NCBI GenBank assembly: GCA_017591395.1
Contig: WEDG01005522.1
Span: 52,212 to 116,211 of the forward strand
Reading direction: 5' to 3'
Length of the DNA: 64,000 nt
DNA from: Schistocephalus solidus
Lineage: Eukaryota > Platyhelminthes > Cestoda > Diphyllobothriidea > Diphyllobothriidae
Shown: positions 33,120 through 43,890 of the stretch, in pieces
How the letters are laid out: each line of letters opens with the position of its first letter
Position numbering within the stretch: position 1 is the first letter of the stretch
Program-made: the position numbers and the translations under genes
The notes under the pieces: generated by a model
The model's input: the letters and a program-made list of their open reading frames with translations, nothing else
What the model was told of the DNA's origin: nothing
The model's database searches: none

Positions 33120-33870
33120 AGGCGATCTTAGCGAGACGCGAAAACGACGCTCGTAGAGCCATTTTCTTCCGAGGTGCAGAAGAAGTTGAGAAAGAGGTAC
33201 AACGGCTGGCTAGGTCACGAGTTTGAAAAAAAAACCTAGGAGCGCTCGGGCGTAATGGGATGGAGGCATTTTTGATACAACCAAACCAGTTTATGGGTCC
33301 CACTTCAAGGAAACCGCGTCAGTGCTAAGACAGGATAGAGCAACCCTACTGCAGAAGAAGTCACTGATTATGGAACGCTGGGCCGTGCACTTCGAGGGAG
33401 TTTAGAAACACTCATCTACAATCAACAACGAAGCCATCAGCCAACGTCCTCACGTGGAAAAACTCGATCCTCAGCCTTTTCTCCTTTAGAAAATCCGAGA
33501 AATGCGATAGCTGCCCAGTGGAAAACACCGAAAACCGATCCAATTCCAACCACAGTTTGCAAGTGTAGAGTACAAGAACCCGTGGAAAAGCTTGACCCAC
33601 TCTTTCAGGAGGCGTGACGACGAGGACACAGGGATACCATCAACGTGCATATAAACAAACCCAAGGGAACCGACAGATCTGTGCTAAACTGCTAACCACA
33701 GAGGCATATTCTTCCTTAATCTCTAAGAAAAAATTCGCTGGTGTCCTACGCAATTGCTACAATAGAAATCTGGCGCAGGGATTTCTTCCACAAACGCCTT
33801 TCGAATTCTAAAATACCATGAAAAACCAACCCGATTTTTGCAGCCCGACTACCGGAAGGAAAGTGCTAAG
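33120..33870 (+). pseudogene. LINE relic, plus strand (linker to early RT)
   Basis: In shifting frames the plus strand shows ENDARRAIFFRGAEEVEKEV, RNGMEAFLIQPNQFMGPTSR, an ERWAVHFEGV block, then KGNRQICAKLL and NLAQGFLPQTPFEF. These line up in order with the linker and first RT motifs of the LINE at 17-21 kb (KGNR, then the ISLLN and LPESQ-type blocks). Numerous stops show it is an old, 5'- and 3'-truncated copy. Confidence 0.7.
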
Positions 33871-33929
33871 AAATGCAAATCAGACAAACGTCGTCGACGC
33901 AGTCAACCCTCGTGAGGTGGAGACCTGAG

Positions 33930-34150
33930 GTATTCTGTCAGTTAGCGGTAGCACCGTAACAGATTCCAGCGCGTCAGATTGTTCATAGTGAGGTATATGC
34001 GCTGTGATTCAACCTTACTCCCTGTCTCGTCTCCCGTATACTAGTCAATTGTCCGAGCCTGTCAACCAACTTGTGCTGAGTCCGGGCGCAGTGGCTGAAT
34101 GAGCTAATTAGCCAATCTACGCGTGCCACACCATGATCCAGCTCCTCAAA
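33930..34150 (+). repeat. Repeat A, 3' part only
   Basis: Landmarks 'gattccagcgcgtcagattg', 'gaggtatatgcgctgtgat', 'tctacgcgtgccacaccatg'. Confidence 0.55.
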
Positions 34151-34369
34151 AAACACCTCAGGATTTTTCGAAAACATGGTCGACTTTCCTGGGCTCACGT
34201 GCGTTCGAGTGCTATAGAGGATAAATGGAGAAAGAACCAAACAGCAGGCCTGCCGCTTACGCAAGTGGTGGCGATTACATGCCCGTTGTCGGTGTAGTTA
34301 GAGCGATTTTTATGTCGATTTTGTGCTGATCTGGAGCAGAAAACAGATAGGGATTAACAGGCGGTATTT

Positions 34370-36480
34370 TGTCGCAGGTTTTAATGGAGGCGTGTGTGGC
34401 CGAAGAGGTCGATGTAGTGACTGAATGTGTGCAGGTAGTGCGGTCACCCAAGGTTAGTGCGACGGGTGCGTGTTGACGTTCCGTCTAGTGGTTGACCCGT
34501 CGTACCCCCTAAGTCGTGTTGGACGATGCACCGGACCGCCATGGGGACTAGATAAGAGCACGGCAATCGTTGTTCCGGTTTCGCTGCCATCAAATGCTGC
34601 ACATGCGAGGTGGGCGTCGTGGCACTCGTAGGTTCAGGCTCCCACCGGGCCAGCTGCTGCCTGCACCTAATCCTGCCTTTGGTCTTCCTTACTCTGTTTT
34701 GACACTGAACACACGGGTGTGCTGGGAGAGAGTGCGGTGGATGCAGCGCAAGTCTAATACCATTCTAAAACGAATCCACGTGCAATACATCGCCCCTGCG
34801 CCACCATGCTGTGGGTTACACGGTGGACATAGTCGGATACGACAGTCGAACTGTCACCTCGCCAGTCTCTGTGCGATGAATTCGCAAGTTACTGACCAGA
34901 CCGAAGTGTGATGTGCATGTGTGGCAGCAATATGAGCAGGAGAGCGTAGAAGTCACTGAGTCGATTACAGTCATTATGCTACTTCTGTCCCGTGCAATAG
35001 TGGAGACGAGGTTAGTATTGCTGGATGTAGAAGAGTAGTCTGGTGTGCAAGGTGTGCTCTGGGTGGCAAAATTGTGGTGAATCCCGCTGTCGTGGATACG
35101 CATGTGGTCAAAAAGGCCGACAGGCAATTGAATCTGCGTGGGCTTTCCAGAGAATGCAGGCGAATGTAGTGAGTCAATATCGGCCTTGGTTTGACCTTGG
35201 TGTGCCGACCTCGGTGTGATAGAGTTATATATGACCGACCAGACCAATGCGTGAACTGAAGGTGAGATCGCAATGGGGATACGTGAGATCGGGTTCAGAC
35301 TGCTGGTGGTGGTGGCGATGATTGTGGTTGTGTTTGACGTGGCGTCGGGAATTTTATCAAAGCTAAAGGGGGTAGGACAGGCGGTTTTCGTCGTCATAAC
35401 GGGGTTGTGGCTAGATGTGGTGCGGCTGTATGACGTGGCGAGCTGGTCATTCGGAGTTTGTTCGGTAGAGGGTTTGGTACAGGGGTGACGATGGGAGCGT
35501 TCTAGGAGGCAGCAGGTCGAATTTTCTGGTTGTTAGTGCATCGAGTCCAGAGATGTCCGACGAGGCCGATCTATGTGTGGCACGATGGTTGACATTTTGA
35601 GCCCATTTGAGGGAGTTCGGTGTTTAAATTTGCGTCAGAGGCACTCTGAGAATTACGAGCCGCCTAGTTGGCTTTGGCAGCGATGATCCGGTTGGCTTCT
35701 TAGATCGCTGCCCCTCTCTTCATAGTTGTTCTTCAGGCCAGTTGAGCCTAGGCGAGAGGCTTCCAGGTCTACTGGTTAGGTGGTAAGTGCTAGAGAAATG
35801 TCATCGTAGTGTACGTTTTCCTCATTGTCGCCGTAAACTGTCACTCGGGTAGGCATTTTTAACGTCATCGCTAGGCGGCCGCTCCAACGCAGTCGAATTG
35901 GCCTTAAGAGTGTGTGAATGTTGAGGGTTTCAGTTCTTTCAAGGACCTCTGTGTTTGGCATCCTGTCTTTTATTCTGAGAAGGCAGCTGAGGTGGAAGTG
36001 ATTGAGTCTCCTGTCTGAGTTAGAGTGGACGGTCCAGGTCTCCGCTACATATAGCCTTCTGTGGAAGCAGCTGAGGGGATTTGGTTGAATTTTGTCGATG
36101 GCATTTCGTGCACTGACCAGTGTGAGAGAGGGTCCCTGATTGTGCCGCCTAAATAAGCGAATTTGTCACTTATTTGGAATTGGGTGCCGTTGGCCTTAAT
36201 GTGAAGCTCGTTGTAGTCTGCGTTGGGCGACGACTGGTTCATGACCACCGTTCTATTCATGCTGATGCCAAGGGCGAAGAAGTCCATGCTGCTTTGTATT
36301 TCCGGCTTCTATCTTGGCATTGAGTGCACAGTCATTCGCAAAAGCGAGTTCCTAGACACTGGCTGTTGGAGTCCGCGTCTACGACTGCATGTGTCGAGTG
36401 TTCAAAAGCTGTCCATCGGTCTCAGAGACAATGCTACTCCCAGGTCACTCGTCTCGTGCTTCTGCACTAGGTCTCAAAGA
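34370..36480 (-). pseudogene. LINE relic, minus strand (RT thumb plus zinc fingers)
   Basis: From the high end: LAFANDCALNAKIEAGNTKQ (36341-36283; the catalytic FADD box reads FAND). Then MNRTVVMNQSSPNADYNEL and ISDKFAYLGGTI (36287-36045), MPNTEVLERTETLNIHTLL and IRLRWSGRLAM (35961-35860). Zinc-finger pieces follow: HTCTSHFGLVSNLRIHRTET, and VGLFDHMRIHDSGIHHN near 35120. This is the same family as 17-21 kb but more decayed. A minus-strand copy of repeat A (34560-34870) interrupts or abuts the finger region. Confidence 0.78.
34560..34870 (-). repeat. Repeat A, minus-strand copy
   Basis: Reverse complement landmarks: 'actatgtccaccgtgtaac', 'agacttgcgctgcatccacc', 'agagtaaggaagaccaaag'. It is the only copy in the window with this orientation. 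Confidence 0.6.
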
Positions 36481-36489
36481 TAGAGTATA

Positions 36490-36910
36490 GAAGACCGGAA
36501 GCCGGATTCGGCTGGCGGGGCAAGAACTTGCGCCAAAGCAGGCCACCACACCTCGTGGCATGCCTAATAGCGCCTGTCATACCTTGAACTAGTCCCATTT
36601 TGGTACACCGTATGTACCGCATGTTATGAGGGAAAACAGACGACAGTTCGACCGTCGGTTTCAACGATATCCATCGCATGATCGACAGCATAGCGGTACA
36701 GGGACGGTGGCTTGCACGTGGATAAGTTTTAAGTGATAGTAGACATGCGCTGCAGCTAGCGCACGCTCTCTTCCCTTCCCCACCTGTGCCTGGTGTCAAG
36801 AGAGGGAGACAAAAAGACCAGAGGCGGGGTTGGGCGCATGTGGCTGGCGCGGCCGGAGACTCCTCTAACCGTGCCGATACGCCTGAATCCGGGCCCATGG
36901 AGAGTGAGTG
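36490..36910 (+). repeat. Repeat A copy
   Basis: Landmarks 'cgaccgtcggtttcaacg', 'gtgatagtagacatgcgctg', 'aaaagaccagaggcggg' and 'gtggctggcgcggccggag'. A further partial copy starts at 36500 ('gaagaccggaagccgg'). Confidence 0.65.
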
Positions 36911-37600
36911 CCATAAGTGGCAGGCAGTTGGTGCGGCGTGAGTCTGCACCTGCGATGGCCGCCACGCATAGCTATGCCATTCGCCGACGTGACCCCTTAT
37001 CACTCGTGTTTGCGCACTCCCTTGAATGCGACCATCGCTTCAATTGGGACAGTACCGACGTGATCGCCATGGCCAACACCAAACAAGCTCGAGAATTCCT
37101 CGAAGCTTGGCACTCTAGCACAACTAGCATTAACCGCCACGTTGACCTAGATGCTCATTACGAAGGATTACGTGCACGATTTACTAACGAGCGCCCACGA
37201 CCTAGCAACGACTGCTAATCCTTTCGGCTTTTTAATCTCACTTTTCGCCAACCCCACCTCACACATGGTGAACCGCAATTAAACATTCCGACACCTCCAA
37301 CCGACGCAGTGACCCCTAAATCCAACCCGGAACCATGATCGATAATCTAGCCGGCCGTAGTTACTCGCCGCCCACCTCCCCTCCCAAACAAGCCAATGTA
37401 ATGTTCTCTCCCTCACCCCCCGTCCCCAAAACATGCCCCGATTATTGGTCCACCCACCACCCACTCACACCAGCTGTTTGTTTGTCACCATCTGTCCTGT
37501 CGCGCCATTTCACTTTCTCCTCTGTTCATTTTGTCTGACGACGGGTTGGTGTCACCAACTTGAAAATTTACGAGTAAAACTCCATTTCCCGAAGAGCATT
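36905..37600 (+). mobile_element. Penelope-like element 3' end with open GIY-YIG C-terminus
   Basis: Open frame to 37218 encodes HSYAIRRRDPLSLVFAHSLE, CDHRFNWDSTDVIAMANTK, QAREFLEAWHSSTTSINRHV and DLDAHYEGLRARFTNERP, then TAA. It is the C-terminal half of the GIY-YIG domain, with the conserved EAWHS and SINRHVDLD blocks. The GIY/YIG start was replaced by repeat A immediately upstream. The 3' UTR is C-rich and ends with a hammerhead-like motif (37535-37570), then sequence leading to an (AT)n tract. This is one of the least decayed PLE ends here. Confidence 0.85.
37535..37570 (+). ncRNA. Hammerhead-like motif in PLE 3' UTR
   Basis: CUGACGA, then stem II GUUGGUG-UC-CACCAAC (GUUGGUGUCACCAAC, a near-perfect hairpin), then UUGAAAAUUUACGAG. 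The junction has extra bases between stem II and GAAA, so it departs from the standard core. Confidence 0.4.
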
Positions 37601-37645
37601 TTTCTTTTCATTATACTATCTCGGGATGCAAACAACCTCTGTTAT

Positions 37646-37646
37646 T

Positions 37647-37675
<29 letters not shown>
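37646..37675. repeat. (AT)n microsatellite between two PLE ends
   Basis: About 30 bases of AT dinucleotide, with a PLE 3' end on each side in opposite orientation. Confidence 0.9.
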
Positions 37676-37679
<4 letters not shown>

Positions 37680-37800
37680 GAAATAAGTTTCTGGTAAATT
37701 CAACTAACTTTATTTCGTAAATGTTCGACGCCAGTTCCCCGGATAATTGTGTAAAAGTTTTAATTCGCATAAGATACATTTTCTTAAAAGTATGTTTATT
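37676..37800 (-). mobile_element. Second PLE 3' terminus, opposite orientation
   Basis: Minus strand contains CCGGGGAACUGGCGUCGAAC and AUUUACGAAAUAAAG, the same end sequence as at 4799 and 6148. The CUGANGA box is mutated. Only the terminus is present. Confidence 0.6.
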
Positions 37801-39100
37801 GTAATGGTTACGTTTATACTCGCCCCTTATGGCTTGGCGCTCGATCTAGAACACTGAAGGTAGTTAACAGCAACAAAAAAATATGAGCCGAGGATTACCA
37901 CCAACCACAGTTAATAACCCTGATCTCAACCGATAGGACAGCAAGCCCGTTCGAGCGTTGAACATTTAACCAAAAGTATGCAAGTTCGAGCCCCAGGGTT
38001 TCAAAGCTGGGTTTGACTATGGCTGGTCGATTAAATCACACAGATTTGCAAATCTGAATTTTTAATGTCTGATTATCTAAAATATAGCCCGTTTACTTGC
38101 ACCTTGCTTCATTTGTTTTACGTGAAAAATTTAATTTTCAAGTTCAATCTAGTAAGACTCTCGATTTTAGATGGATGGCATTTTATTTATTTACAATTGC
38201 TTTTCACAATTTCCTTTATCACATTTCATGAGGTACTTCACCGATTGTAATCAATACTCTTTGTTCTCTCGGCATATTATCTGTAAACCGGCATTAAATA
38301 AAATTAATACTATGATAATTACTTGTCATTATGCGAATGCCTTTGAGGGCTATACATCGAGCTCAGACCCTAACAGGTCGATCGTTTTTCGTGACCTGAT
38401 CGACACCGCCATGTTCCACGATATCGAATAGTCCCGATTCCAACCGGCGTGACAGGAGGGCCCATGACTCGTAGGTAGTGCGTTGGACTTTACGCACAAT
38501 GATTGTACAACCTGGGTTAGAATCCACGGTTATCCAAACCAGAGCTTCAGTAGGGCTCGCTAATTAAGGCCACTAAATCAGGTGCGAGTATTCCAGCGTC
38601 GTAGGTCCTTGTTAGTAAACCTTCTGCATATATAATATTGACACACCTCGAGCCACTAATTTCCCGAAACAAAAGAGAATGCGTTTATACACACACTGTG
38701 TAATGCATGACTGTCATAAAAAAATGAGGGTCTTGCAAATAGGGCGAAATGTTTGTCGTTTCTCTGTACAGCCTTATTGAAAATATCCTGGATTTATAAG
38801 TTCAACCAGGCCGTTTGCTAATCACTAACCAGTGTAACATCCTACTCTTCTAGTTCGGGCTTTGTTACTAATGTCTCAGCAGCAAACTAATAACCTCCCA
38901 GGCCTCAATTACGTTATTTTTTGCAATCAAACTAAAGCAGCATGCAAGCAGTATGATAAGTAACATTCCCATGCCGAAAATGAATATGCTCGAACAGCAT
39001 CCTGATTCATTGAAGTTGAGCATGAATTTTTCGAGCAGTAGGAGATTTCGATAGATTTTACTAATACTTTTGACACACTTGAAATCCTCGGCGATCTCGA
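37801..39100. other. Intronic DNA with two tRNA-like scraps
   Basis: At 37935-38030 there is 'cgttcgagcgttgaac' with B-box-like 'aagttcgagccccag' and a SINE-like tail ('gactatggctggtcgatta'). At 38455-38540 there is 'actcgtaggtagtgcgttgg' with 'gggttagaatccacgg'. Both look like tRNA-derived SINE heads rather than tRNA genes. Nothing else is recognised. Confidence 0.45.
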
Positions 39101-39124
39101 TTGGATTCGAACCCACGCCATCAA

Positions 39125-39480
39125 TCATCTCGTGGATTCTTTATTGATTGCTTAGGAAATCCTGCTTGGGCAGTCAGCTTACTGTATAAGAATTGGTGGA
39201 TTCCATAGGTTGCAGTAGGCTGGGCGGGTTAATTGACCCTAGTGGGATAACACTCACGGCTGCCGGTGGGAGCCTGGTAGCTCAGTTGGCTTGATCGTTG
39301 GCTGTACTAAACCCTTTCTCTTGTTGGCGTGGGTTCGAATCCAACTGAGGTCGCCGAATTTTTCACAAGTGGATCAAATGAATTTTTAGATTAACAACTC
39401 TCTCGTCTGTCAATTAACAAGCCTTGCTGGGTAGGCTAGGGATTAGTGAAGAAGTTCAGCTTCATTTATTTCGGTCTATC
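39125..39480 (+). mobile_element. tRNA-like SINE, second family, copy 2 (best preserved)
   Basis: The 5' extension 'gcttaggaaatcctgcttgg', 'gattccataggttgcagtag' and 'cactcacggctgccgg' precedes 'ctggtagctcagttggctt'. A clear B box 'gggttcgaatccaactgagg' and a tail to about 39480 follow. The tRNA-like part lies in the middle of the element, not at its 5' end. Confidence 0.7.
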
Positions 39481-39770
39481 CCCTGGGCCAGGGGACACGT
39501 CATCAAAGACATCGAGTGTCAGGTCAGCCATTTAAAATGTCCAATTTTGAGGGATTCATAGTATCAGTGTCTAAAGGTACAGACAAGTTCAGTAAGCCAC
39601 GTCGAAACACAGTGTGTCTTTGAGCAAAAAGGATTCCCTTGATAGATCACACATTTCACGCGATTACCAACCACTTCTAATCAAAGATGGCATAAAGGAA
39701 CTCATGATGACGTCTTGTATCTAAGTGTGGTAAATTGCAGAAATAACAACCAACTATGCCCTTTGCTTAC

Positions 39771-39833
39771 CGATAAACGATTCCGTGCGAATGAAGAAAG
39801 AAGAGGCCGACGGCTATTTCAGCGGAGTAGAAC
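39771..39833 (-). CDS. PKC: PKC exon: helix E and start of catalytic loop
   Basis: 63 bp: G completing a Thr codon, then FYSAEIAVGLFFLHSHGIVY and CG of the Arg codon of YRD. Acceptor tttttcctacag and donor gtaagc are canonical. The block matches the AEI..GLFFLH..GI.YR signature of PKC kinases. Both split codons (Thr and Arg, phase 2) agree with the neighbouring exons, which strongly supports the gene model. Confidence 0.95.
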
Positions 39834-42800
39834 CTGTAGGAAAAAGAATAATAAAAAAGGAAGCAACTACTTTTTAAATGCGGGAATTTCTTGATTTGGT
39901 GCATTACAAGCTGATTGCTACATCTCCCAGGCATTCTGCAGACGAGCACGCCAGCATTCTGAACGCTGCTGACGCGCAAAACGCAAATTTGTAACACTTT
40001 CGCAAAAAAGGCAAAACCCACAAGAGACATCAGCCGACAATGACCTCAAAATGCCACGACTCTGCGTCTGGCTTTTGCCTGTGACTTCGCGCGGTGAAGG
40101 ATGGCTAAGTGTGGTATATTCTGCTACAGATATAAAATGGAGCAGGAAAAAAGAGGCTCTTTAATACAAGGCTCAAGGCGGTTCCCCAGGGTATTGCAAA
40201 CAAATTCAGAAAAAGGCAGACGTAAGGAGGACGGTTCGGTCCCCTAGAAAATGATTCCGCTTCAATGACAATTAAGTACGCTAAAGAGGGTACATGGACG
40301 CACTAATCTAAGTAGAAATAGATACGCCGAAGACGCCGAAATCATTCCAAACGCCAAAAAGTCCGAAGGTTATAAAATAGGTTTGATTTCTTGTGTTTTT
40401 TAACACTCGATTTGCTCAGGATGTAATTGTGGACATAGGTTATGCAAGCCATCCTAGCCCAAGGATCAAGTAAATCAGCAGTGGCGGTTATAGCATGTTT
40501 TACGGGCGGGGCCTTACCGCAGAAAAAACATTAAAATGTGTGTACAAAAACATTAAAAATATAAATAAATTTCCACTTTAAGGCTCAAATCTTGCTGTGG
40601 GAGATTTCGCATGCACTCGGATAGTCCGCGATTCCGAACTGTCAATGTTGACACAGAACGTACACAGTAGGGTTTCCAAGCAATTATCGTGTCAATGTTT
40701 AGTTGGTTTAGTTGGTACGGAATTCAAAGGAGTCTTTTATAAACATGAATATACATACTGCCCCAAAACCAACTGAATAAAACAACAAGGACTAGTTGGC
40801 CCACAGAAACATGCACACAGTTTCATAAACGGCAGGTATAAATGAAATTATAATAAAAACTCCCTCAATTCAAATTTCAATGAGATAACGAGTTTTTATT
40901 CACAGTTTTGGTATCCCTCTAAAAACGTTTACCATATTGTAGAGTTTTTAGTCCTACGCTAGTGGTGCTGACTAATCTAATCTTATTGCAGGACTAAATT
41001 CTCACGATGCCATTTAACCTCTTGGGCTTTCGTCTAGAGCTGACGTACTGCGATTGCACAGCAACGAACAATCCCTAATCGAAGTCATCTGACATAGATA
41101 ACCCTTGACCAATTAATCCACATCTCAGACGCGTTCGATGCAACAAACTCTCCTTTTCTGTTGAACAACCAGAGGAGCAAAGTTTTGATGTGTGGCTAAT
41201 CCACCATATTTGAAAGCATTAAATACTCTGCATAGCCTATGAGGAGGTTGCGGTGCGGTGGAAGCAAAATAGCCGGGTCTCTCGAGGATAGTTTATTGAT
41301 TGCTTCTTCAAATTTTTAGGTAGCCAATTTTGGGATTCTTGTCCACTTATTACCAATAACCTAGATCCTTTCCATTTGTTTTTGCCGGGCAGTAACGCGT
41401 CGTGGTCCGCGGTTTAAAACCCGGAAAGGGCATCCTTCTGCATGCAATTCCGTCGGGCCGGTTGGCTAGTGTCTTGCCATCCTGGGGTACATTGCCATGG
41501 AACACCCGCTTTGTTGACGTTTCGGGTTGGCGCGGCTTTTTAGTTTTTTTTTTCCATTTTTTCTCTACTCTTTTTCGTTCTGTTTATGCCCCTCCCATAC
41601 AACCCATGTTACCACGGTTCCCATAAGGCAGGTGGGTTTGATTTAACTATCTCTGCGGGACCCGACTACTGTGCTTTCACCCGAGGCTTCAACGAAACAT
41701 AGCATGCCATTCACAATAAAATTCAACTTGATACGATCTGAAATTTCGCAGTCTTCCCAGTCAAAGTTCCCTCTTGTTTAGAGGTGGTAGCGTTTCGCAC
41801 ACACAAACTATGCAAGAGAGCCTACCACAAGTTTAGAAATTCGAACCCAGAGTAATTTAGACAGCAAGCAAGGCTCTCAAAACTCACCTAGTTTTCCTTA
41901 CAGGCAGGTGCGGAAAGTATCCCGGGTAAGTTAAACCAAGAAAAAATGCACCAGGATTCACAAACGACAGAATTAACAAGTAAATAATTATTTCAAAAAA
42001 ATTTAGAATTTTTTAGAATTATCTTTGAATTCAGATTAAAATTTTCGATAGCTCTGTCAAAACTTTACTTTGGCTAAAAACGGTTAAAGTATTGAAAATA
42101 CACTTATTGTAACTGCAGGAAGGAATATATTTGATTATGAATTCTCTCAGACCTCCAGTCTAGTGCAATCGTATACTTTTAAGTAACGACGAATAACCAG
42201 CAATCGAAAGCCTCTGAATCGAATACCCTTTATCCAATTAAAGTGGGTCCAAATTTTAGGCCCCCTGACCTAGAGTTGACGTATGGCTAACTGACGATGA
42301 CATATCAAACAGAAATTAACATACCAGGCTCCCTTTCGGCTTCTGCTGCATTTTCTTGATACAGGCTCTGAATACGGGGTCAAGTGGTAACACAAAGTTG
42401 CAGTCGAATAAACTTCATTTTTCAAGCAATCGGGCCCCCATATGACTTCGATTTCTTCGCGAAAGTAATACTTCCGTATGACTGACTATGAAAGCCTGCA
42501 AGCGTCCTAACCTCGGAGCGTCATAGATGCCTGACATTTCAGCCACAGTTAGAGACGACGACCATCGTTCGCAGAGGGGAAGCGTTTCAATGATTTCTTG
42601 ATCATGGGCTGAACAGTATTTGTCCAGGTCTTTTATAATAACACGGTCATGGCCTAACGGCAAATAAAGTCCAGATGACTGAAAATGAGCGTGGTGCACA
42701 ACGCTTAACCAAATACGCACTCCCCCGCCCTCCAAAACCAGGTTCACGCGGAGGTAGTAAAACCTTCCACGAAAAGGTTTGTCATGGAGGCCACAATAGA

Positions 42801-43559
42801 GAGCGCCAGTTCAGTCTGGCCACCGCGACCAAACTGATGAGTGGTGTGAGGGGGCAAAACCAGACGCTGCATCAGAGTCGGGAGGAGGATCTTACTGCAT
42901 CTCCCACCAGCGGCATATCCACGTCACTGGGTGGGGTGTGAGGTGCGCTGACGGTGGATGTATTTATGATAGACCCTCAGGTCGAAGGCAAATAAGTGGC
43001 GTGCCGAAAAATAGTATTATAAAAAGGCTTTGCGAGCGCAGCTGGGGTTCGTAACTACAGGGCAGTCTGTGTGAGAAGTCCGTGCTAGATATCCATTAAG
43101 AAGGCCACGGATATGCGTGCCATTTTCATTCGGCGCTTTGTACAACTACCCACCAGTCCTTCTGAGGAGTATTCTAAGTTCCCAGTAGTGACCCAATTTG
43201 CAAGCTGAACCGAAATCAGCATTCAAAAGCGGGTAGGAATGCCTTGTATGGCCGCCTAAACTGGACGCGGGAAAGTGGACCGCCCCACCCGATTAGAAAA
43301 GGTGGACTTATGGTAAATTTCAGAAAGGGTATACATACCTGTGTCTTAACGCAAACACTAACCTGCGGCCCAACAAGGCATCCTTACCCACCAGTATATT
43401 CTCCTTAACAGTTGTATTGATAAAGAAACTATAGAATTTATCTAAAAAACCTTCAGTGCATTTAGGGCATTCTATAGAATAAGCGAAGCTACTGACAGAT
43501 GAATATAGAACCTGCTGATATAAAATTTGCAATAAAACATCAATACCTTATTTATAACA
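39834..43559. other. Long intron segment, nothing assigned
   Basis: It contains 'ggtttaaaacccggaaagg' near 41410, which could be a tRNA-like scrap. A minus-strand open frame at 42747-42415 (110 codons) and a plus-strand one at 42675-42941 overlap and show no domain. I find no PKC exon here. Confidence 0.35.
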
Positions 43560-43569
43560 AGAGTTTGAA

Positions 43570-43890
43570 TGCAGCGGTAATGGGGTGAGGGGGGTGCTTA
43601 AACATCGCCCTATGGTACTCACTCGCCCCGCTGTGCTTTGGGTTTCACTCTCGGGTTCCGCGAGCAGCCACACGGCGGCTAAAGCCATAGGCAACATAAC
43701 CGATAAAGACGAGGGAGACAGGAATGGTCATTTCTGGCTTATCAGTCGTCATCAGCCAGTCATACACAATCCCACATGTTGCAAACCCTCAGGTAAGGGA
43801 TTTAAAATTCTATCCAACAAGGCACGCGTTCGAGGCTCAGGGATAGCAACGCTTGGGTTTGGGTGAACTGGCGGATAAGAGCTAAGAAGC
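43570..43890 (-). mobile_element. Hammerhead SINE copy with 110-bp module
   Basis: Module at 43590-43690, core at 43713-43767 (minus): UAUGACUGG, CUGAUGA, CGACUGAUAAGCC, GAAAUGACCAUUCC. Core boxes are intact. Stem II has one changed pair and stem III one mismatch. The head is truncated near 43790, where a B-box-like remnant reads 'aggctcgaacgcgtg' on the minus strand shifted downstream. Confidence 0.65.

Noticed and set aside
32896..33303. A 135-codon minus-strand gene
   Set aside because: It lies antisense to a plus-strand LINE relic and a SINE module, and shows no domain of its own.
34816..35397. A 193-codon minus-strand gene
   Set aside because: Ser/Thr-rich low-complexity frame over the LINE finger tail. 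It contains the decayed finger motifs and belongs to the LINE relic.
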